64,000 bases of DNA, from contig JAHGAU010000012.1 of assembly GCA_019925105.1 (NCBI GenBank), positions 1,054,001 to 1,118,000 on the forward strand, written 5' to 3'. How positions within the stretch are numbered: position 1 is the first letter of the stretch; each line of letters opens with the position of its first letter. This DNA comes from Niebla homalea. Lineage: Eukaryota > Ascomycota > Lecanoromycetes > Lecanorales > Ramalinaceae. The translations under genes and the position numbers were made by a program. The notes beneath the pieces were generated by a model. The model worked only from the letters and a program-made list of their open reading frames with translations, had not been told where the DNA came from and did not search any database. Below, in pieces: positions 57,946 to 64,000 of this stretch.

Positions 57946-58182
57946 CATCAAAAGGGCGCAAGGAGATCTTGCTTCGATTGCGGCCAGCTGTGTGGCATAT
58001 GTGAGCATGAGAGTCAGAATCAGTGTTTGACTTGCAAGGAGAATTACTGTTTTGCTCACGATGACGAATGTACGTTGAGATATGTCAGTCTCTGCCTAGA
58101 CCCATTGACGTTTCAATACTAAACCACACAGTGTGCCTGGTGTGCAAGAGGAGGCCGGCGGGGCGCAATGCTCGAATATTGA
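57946..58182 (+). CDS. Cys-rich exons downstream, probably 3' end of the F-box-like gene or separate small gene
   Basis: Apparent exons 57946-58083 and 58132-58182. The first encodes CFDCGQLCGICEH, then CLTCKENYCFAHDDECTLRY. A GTCAGT...ACAG intron joins it in phase to CAWCARGGRRGAMLEY and a TGA stop. The cysteine spacing suggests two or more zinc sites. No ATG precedes it in a suitable place. The acceptor near 57945 requires a phase-0 donor upstream, but the only good donor near the F-box-like stop (GTATGT at 57835) is phase 1. The relation to the preceding gene is unresolved. Confidence 0.5.
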
Positions 58183-58593
58183 ATAAGACGGGTTTGCCAG
58201 ACCCATTAATATCACGTTTCCTCATAAAGGCTAGACTCCGACTCTTTGATCGCTGACTCCGCAGCACGTTTCAGATGGAGTACTTTATATCAGGCTGCTT
58301 AGAAACGGGCAGATATAAAAAGGCTTCACGATACGATGGAAGCCCACCTACTTTTGCCTCCGACCGTCATCTGCTTGGTAAGGATGAAATAGATCGTACC
58401 TAAAGAATTGAGGTCCAGCTTCTTGCTAGGTAGACATAACATGGCCTTCATAAACCTTCAATGAACGCAAAAGGAAAGGTCGCGATCGCGTAACCAGAGC
58501 ACAGCATAACAGCCTAAGGGTAACACACGCAAGCTGTAATGAAGTCACCGATTTTCCAATAATTGTTGAGAAAAGTGCACTCCTGCGCTAAGT
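58183..58593. other. Intergenic between convergent genes
   Basis: A 411-bp spacer before the 3' end of succinyl-CoA ligase beta. No features recognised. Confidence 0.4.
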
Positions 58594-60370
58594 TTACAGA
58601 CCAAGGTTGAACTCGACACCCACTGCAAGAGATTAGCCAAAGTCTGTAGACAAGCGTGATGTAGGAGATGTTTACCGTCAATATCTCGAGCTGCGGAGGA
58701 AGAAAGTGTCAGTAAAGGCCTTTTAATGATTAAGGACATGCTTACCCTGCTTGACCAACTTTGAGAACTGTACGCTCTTTTGCGCCGCTGATTGTAAATC
58801 TTCAATGGAAAAGATTTTCAAGCCGCTCTCATTGATCTAGCGTCTTGTCAGCGAGAGCCCAGGCTGGGCAACAGCACTCCCTTCGCTCACAAGTTCGGCA
58901 GCCTTCTCCATGTTCGTACCCTGCAATCTGGCGACTATGGGCGTCCTCAGATTCATACTCTCAACAACACTGATCAAGCCTTGCGCAATGGCATCGCATC
59001 TGACGATACCCCCAAAGATATTGACAAAGATGGCCGTGACCTTGGGATCGCTAGTGATCAGATCGAATGCTTGCTTGATAGCCTGCGGGGTGGCACCTCC
59101 TCCAACGTCGAGAAAGTTGGCTGGAGATCCACCGTTGAGCTTGATGATGTCCATTGTCGCCATGGCAAGGCCAGCGCCGTTGACGAGGCATCCAATGTCA
59201 CCATCAAGTTTGATAAAGTTGAGACCCGATCTGCTCCCGTCAGTGCTGCTGTCTGTCGCTCCAATGCTTGTGGAACTTACTCAGCTGCCTTGACCTCATC
59301 GGCATCCTCCTGCGAACGATCTCTCCAGGAGAAGACTTCCTGCTGCCTGAAGTCGGCATTATCATCAAAGCCCAGCTTGGCATCCATGGCGAGTACCTGG
59401 TGGTCGTTGGTTTCACTCAACGGGTTGATCTCGATCTGGGTGGCATCTTTCTCCATGAAAACCTTGTAGAGTCTTTGTATTGTGTTCTTAGCATCCTCGA
59501 TGCATTGTTCGCTGAAACCAAGGTCTGTGGCAATGTTCCGAGCCATATCATCCGTGACCCCCTCATTTATGTTGATATTGGTGGTCATGATAGCCTCTGG
59601 AGATTCCTTGGCTACGGTTTCGATGTCCATGCCACCTTGAGATGAGGCGATGATGACGGGCGCCTGAGACTGTCGATCCATGAGAATAGCAAGATAGAAC
59701 TCCCGCCGCGCGAATTTTCGTTGGCAGATGTAGACGGCATTGCAGAGTCGGCCAGCTGCGCCAGTCTGCTTGGTGATGAGTTTGTGGCCGATCATTTGAT
59801 CCGCAAACATTTTCGCTTCCGTCGGTCTTTTGTGAGAGGTGACAGTAAGCAGACGTGTCTGGCATCTGTAGGTGGATGGCCATTGCTCACGAGTATATTA
59901 CTCTTACTCCCCCCTTCAGCCCATTGTCGAAGGTCCCCTTTCCTCGACCGCCCGCGAGCACTTGAGCCTTGATGACCATATCATCGCCGCCTTGCAGATC
60001 GGTTGAGTAAGCCCGTGACCACGTGCCTCCTTCATCTGTAGGGCATACCAATATCCTTTGCTATCTTCTCCGCCTCAGCGGCCGAACGAGCGACCTCGCC
60101 TTTGGGTACGCCGACGCCATACTGGCCATCGTCAGCTGAAGGGTACATGAGGAAGGGATTGGGAGCTGACAGTCTTCAAGAGATCTGCTGATAGATATTC
60201 GTGGATTGACAGGAAACGCTTTTGCTGAGAAGCGGAGCTCCGTATTGGGGAGTTCAGCTGTCAATCATCAGTCACCGAACTTGATTAAGGGTCGGAGACG
60301 TCCAATGCATGCTTACCTTGGATGCGCCCAAAGCATTTGCCAAAGCTCTACTACGGGCGAGCTTGTACAT
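58594..60370 (-). CDS. lsc2: Succinyl-CoA ligase beta subunit, mitochondrial
   Basis: Nine exons: 60370-60317, 60257-60171, 60121-60049, 59990-59891, 59826-59281, 59230-58891, 58836-58746, 58690-58676 and 58622-58594. They give 444 residues. With the alpha subunit it converts succinyl-CoA to succinate with substrate-level phosphorylation in the TCA cycle. The N-terminus ([18 protein letters not shown], then [11 protein letters not shown]) is a presequence with an RFLS processing-like site. ATP-grasp features: [45 protein letters not shown], and the C-terminal [13 protein letters not shown] and [14 protein letters not shown]. The eighth exon is only 15 nt. All joins are in phase and the end GVEFNLGL is intact. 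It is head-to-head with the DUF3245-like gene. Confidence 0.95.
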
Positions 60371-60687
60371 CCTTACAGATGATCTCCCAGGGATGGGAAT
60401 TGAGATGCAACAGGAAGCGGAAGGGATGGGGGGTAGTTGGAAGCAGGCTTGCGGTGCTCGGCAGGTGCTTTACGGACTCGACGGATTTGGAAGGTTGGGT
60501 ACTTGGCAGTTGGCACATCGTTAATCCCGAGGAAACGGCCCCTAAGGCAAGCAAGTTAAGCATTAGGTCCAGGGTTGCATCGCGGGGGTGGCTGAAACAC
60601 AGCCCGCAGAAGTACCTCTACCCTACTCGCTGCAATTGGCATCCGACATGATACCTAACGTGCCCCGATCAGAATACATGAGTTAGC
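60371..60687. promoter_or_regulatory. 317-bp bidirectional promoter region
   Basis: The start codons of the succinyl-CoA ligase (leftward) and DUF3245-like gene (rightward) are 317 bp apart. No specific element could be identified. Confidence 0.5.
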
Positions 60688-61436
60688 ATGGTCGCCAACA
60701 ACCTTCACAGTATCCTAGCCAATCAGACCAATGTAACGCTCGCGCGCAATCAACGCCTCGTCGCTTCCTGGCTTCCTCCGCCCTCGCCCAGTGAAATACA
60801 GCAACCCCGAGTTGGGGCCGAGCCTGATGAAGAAGACGGGCAACCGCTTGTGCCGGAGCTTGAATTGTATGGGACTCTCGATTAATTGGAGCAATTCCGA
60901 GGCTGACAAGGTGGTGAAGCCTTGGATTGGGGCAAGCGCTGCCCAAGGACGTCGAATCGGCGCAAGGGATCAATCCATCAAGCGACGCAAAGTTGCGGAG
61001 GCAACTGCTGGGTCGCAACCACGAGAAGTTGAAGAGACCACATGGTGCTCATGCTAAAGGCCTGCGCCTTCCAGCCGTCAAGCCGAGAGATTCCAGGATC
61101 GACAAGAGAGTACATGAATCGAGTAGTGAGGATGAGCCTGGAAGATCTGCGCTGGGAAGGCCAGCGCTTGCTCAGCCAAAGCAGAGGACGCCTAGTGAAG
61201 ACGAGAGACCGAACGACCTGGAAGGTCACACTGGCCGGGATGATACATCAAATGCTTTGCAGCAATCCACGGTTGGTGAGAAAAGGCGAAAGGCAGCAGA
61301 CGTGGGCACAAAGCACTATTTGGATCTGGTGCTTGCTGAGAAGTCCCGCAAGATGAAGAAAAGAAGGAAGAGACAGATGCGGAAAGAGAAGATGCAGAGA
61401 GCCGGCGAGGCCAGAGGAACAGAGGCAACAGGATAA
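60688..61436 (+). CDS. DUF3245-like nuclear protein, function unknown
   Basis: Exons 60688-60866 and 60920-61436 give 231 residues. The N-terminus (HSILANQTNVTLARNQRLVA, then SWLPPP) is the conserved block of this fungal family. The splice (GTATGG...GAAG) joins PELEL to GLGQALPKDVESAQG in phase. The central part is hydrophilic with phosphorylatable SSSEDE and the C-terminus is strongly basic (EKSRKMKKRRKRQMRKEKMQ), which suggests nucleolar or ribosome-biogenesis localisation; that is an inference. No enzymatic motif. Confidence 0.8.
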
Positions 61437-61600
61437 TTCGAAAGCTGTTCGAGCAAGCCACCAGCCGTAAGCCATATAATTCCAATTACATTATCCAATA
61501 CCGGCCTTATATGCGACAAACCTCAGCCCCATCCGAAAGCTGACTGACAACATAGAAACCAAAATGACACTATACGTGGCTGGGAGCCAGCACTTGGCTA

Positions 61601-63521
61601 TCATTGCATCCGCTTCCTCTTCCTCTCCTCCCCCAACATCTCTTCCTCGTCTCGCTCGGCTGTTTCGGCCGGGTTCAACAGAGAATGGACGTTGCTCGCC
61701 ATGCTGCTCCTCCTCGTTTGCGGCGCCGAATCCAACAGTCGAGGCGCGAACTTAGACCCAACCGTCCACGACCAATTGCTCTCCATACTCAGGGTTGAAG
61801 GTGTTGTATCGTTGCTAGTCAAGGGTGGGGTTTCTTGATGAGAGCTTATACTCTGCCTTGGCCTACCGAATTCATACGACGCAAGCTGATCTCGTACGTG
61901 TTGATCGCTCGGTAGGTGATGTTGAGTAGGAGAGGAAGGCCACTGACCGGAAGATTGACCAGATGGCACGGGCGAAGCCTGCGTGTGACCTGGCCACCCC
62001 GGAACTCGTATATCGGCCGAGGTATGCCTTCTTCCCATGTTAGGCCCTGCTTCAGTCACATTTGCCAGAGGGTGTTGCGGGAGAGGGGGCGCTAGTTGCA
62101 TTTGCGCCTGGAACGGGCGCTGGTAATTAGGAAGAGGATTCGCCGTGCCGATCGAACCATAACGCCGCTGTGCTGACGGGCCGTTGTGCGACAGAGGAGG
62201 CACTTGTGGACGCAGTACTGATTGGCGAGGTTGCGCGGCGTGAAGCGAGGAGCGGCGCTCATCACTCGGGCCTGCGCGGGGAGAGAGTGGCTCAGCGAGA
62301 GCCATGTTGGAAAAGTAAGGCTGCCGGCCGGACAGAAGAGATTCATGAGGATCCTCGTAGTTCCTGATCATGTCTACCTGCCGGATGATATCTCGTCGCA
62401 TATTAGAGGCTGGGACGGTCAGCTACAGGTCTGCTTGGACGCATGGTTGGCTCACTATCACGGCGGATTGGATGGTCCGGATCTTGGACTAGTGACGAAA
62501 CAATTTGCGTCATGTCAAGATTCCACTGATGCGCCTTGACGAGGCTCTCGGTCAGAAAGTGGCATTTTGCGCTCAAAGCGGTGTTGCCATCCTCCGTACG
62601 CAACATGCGAGCATGAGCATCAAACATACTGTGCTCCAAGGTGAGAAGGCGCATCTCAATTGGGTCCATGAGCGGTTCCGTAGGCGTACCAGGCTGGGAA
62701 ATACTGGGCTTGTGCGGCATCTGGGTAGGATACGAATCTCGATGTATCAAAGCGTGTCTCGATGCTCTCCTCTTGATCTCACGCAGGCCGGCGAGGTCAC
62801 CTCTCTTGAAATTTCCGTTTCCGTGCTTGAACTCCCACAATGCCGAGTCTGGTGAGCCATGATGGAAGACATCACTGACTGAATCGAGAGTTAGTTCATC
62901 CGGGCATGTCCTTGCGAAAGGGCGGGGAATTGCAGACCTTTGTGGAAGCCGTACATGTTTAATTGACGGACGAAGGACGATATATTGGTATGTTTGAAAT
63001 ATTGTCTGTAAGCCATTAGATGAATCTTCAGGGGGGGCCTGGAGGCTGCATACGAGAGGACCTTGGCGAACTCTGCTGTTGGAGACATCACGAAGCTCTC
63101 GTTGTTGCTGGACCAGGATATCATATTCTGTATAGTTGGGTCTTCCAGCATGCTGAGGCTTCGGTTTAGCTACCTGTCCACCCGTTGGTGCCGATTACGC
63201 TTACCTGTACAACTTGTGAATGAAGGCGGTCTGGACCACTTTGGGCTGCTGAGAAGCTGTGGCAGCTGCAGCACTCAAGCCGCCTCCGTGGATGGCATTC
63301 TGGCTGTGCATATGTTCCGGGGTAGCGCCATTGGTCAGGGATGCATGACCATCTGTCTCTGGGCTACTGTGGATTGGGGGTCCCATTGATCCGGCCGCTG
63401 ATGGTGTGATGTCCATTGGATCGCCATTGGGTTGGCCTGTTTGGTTTGCGAACGAGGGTGAGAGGGTGTGCTTGTCTGTTGTGGAATGCTGGGGCAGACC
63501 AGATCCTGGGCTTTCGCTCAT
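61601..63521 (-). CDS. Sfl1-type HSF-domain transcription regulator
   Basis: Exons 63521-63205, 63152-63054, 63005-62938, 62878-62456 and 62409-61601 give 571 residues. The heat-shock-factor DNA-binding domain is spread over the first four exons: KVVQTAFIHKLYSMLEDP, ISWSSNNESFVMSPTAEFAK, then QYFKHTNISSFVRQLNMYGF and LWEFKHGNGNFKRGDLAGLR. The insertion PDSALWEFKHGNGNFKRGD and RRASRHALIHRD fit the Sfl1/flocculation-suppressor group rather than Hsf1; in yeast Sfl1 represses flocculation and stress genes. After a coiled-coil-like segment the C-terminus is Ser/Pro/Gln-rich and ends ERKRKRMQ. An upstream in-frame GTG stretch exists, but the first ATG is 63521; a 5'UTR intron or short exon cannot be excluded. 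Confidence 0.9.
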
Positions 63522-64000
63522 TGCCTCTCCCGACCGGCTCACTGAAAGCAGTCTCGGATTTCTCTTTGACGGGGGATGTGCCTTTCAGGCGGTGAAGAGC
63601 GAAGCAAGACACTTCTCGGGACCCATTGAGTTTCAGCTTCGGGACATCTTCCTCGCGTGTACGTGACTTGTAGCGACCAGCTTAGCTGCCGGCCTGGCTT
63701 TGCGCGGGCAGTCTCGAGGATTTTCAGAAAGTAGGTCTCCAAGACGCCTTGGGGATGCTTTGACTGACAACCGCTTCAAACAGGTCTGGTGATGATGTTG
63801 CGTGGAGACAAGGGTATTGTGAGTCTTCTCCCACGAGACGAGGTATAGGGTTGGCCTACAGAGGTGGCCTAAGAGGTCAGTAGGGCTCAACGATCATCCT
63901 CTTGACAAGATCATGGGATTTCTGACAGACGGAGAGTGAGTGAAGATGGAGCGAAGGCCGGAGGGGTCTTTGATCAGAGCGTCAGAGCGGTGGCCAACCA
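63522..64000. other. Promoter side of the HSF-domain gene, right edge
   Basis: No supported coding frame; short frames on both strands lack motifs. The window ends here. Confidence 0.4.

Overview
The window is nuclear DNA of a filamentous ascomycete (Pezizomycotina). Genes are spaced at about 2-3 kb. They are interrupted by short GT...AG introns of roughly 50-110 nt, usually with a CTGAC or CTAAC branch point just upstream of the acceptor. The gene set (velvet/LaeA-type methyltransferase, patatin-NB-ARC-TPR receptor, HeLo-ankyrin protein, fungal third DNA ligase, Gid7, DUF3245-like protein) is typical of that group. I cannot fix the class or genus from sequence alone. No rRNA, tRNA or CRISPR array was recognised.

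Layout. 1-2284: a non-LIG1/LIG4 ATP-dependent DNA ligase running off the left edge. 2581-2971: an inverted array of about 20-bp repeats. 3071-6576: a fungal NOD-like receptor (patatin, NB-ARC, TPR) broken by two stops and a frameshift. 7.2-14.9 kb: a KEN-box protein, a SnoaL-like protein, ribokinase, a TA-flanked MITE-like element and two unrecognised multi-exon genes. 15.3-30.8 kb: conserved housekeeping genes (Gid7/WDR26 E3-ligase scaffold, V-ATPase subunit A, Vps1 dynamin, CFIm25, dephospho-CoA kinase, Ste23/insulin-degrading-enzyme protease). 33.1-35.0 kb: an intact HeLo-ankyrin gene. 35.2-43.9 kb: an accessory-type metabolic stretch (class-V PLP enzyme, LaeA-like methyltransferase, Sec14 lipid-transfer protein, Gfo/Idh/MocA oxidoreductase). 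45.7-63.5 kb: MCM5 and APC8 in tandem, farnesyl diphosphate synthase, Vps54, an F-box-like Cys-rich protein, succinyl-CoA ligase beta, a DUF3245-like protein and an Sfl1-type HSF-domain regulator.

Themes. Replication and the cell cycle are represented by a ligase, MCM5 and APC8, with MCM5 and APC8 only 278 bp apart. Vesicle traffic is represented by V-ATPase A, Vps1, Vps54 and Sec14. Two loci belong to the fungal non-self recognition and programmed-cell-death repertoire: a decayed NLR with recently duplicated TPRs, and an intact HeLo-ANK protein. I did not find a complete secondary-metabolite cluster.

Exon boundaries were read by eye from splice signals, reading-phase arithmetic and family motifs. 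Every multi-exon model given as certain sums to a multiple of three. Weak points are stated in the entries: the N-terminus of the Gid7 homologue, the third exon of the PLP enzyme, and the 3' end of the F-box-like gene.
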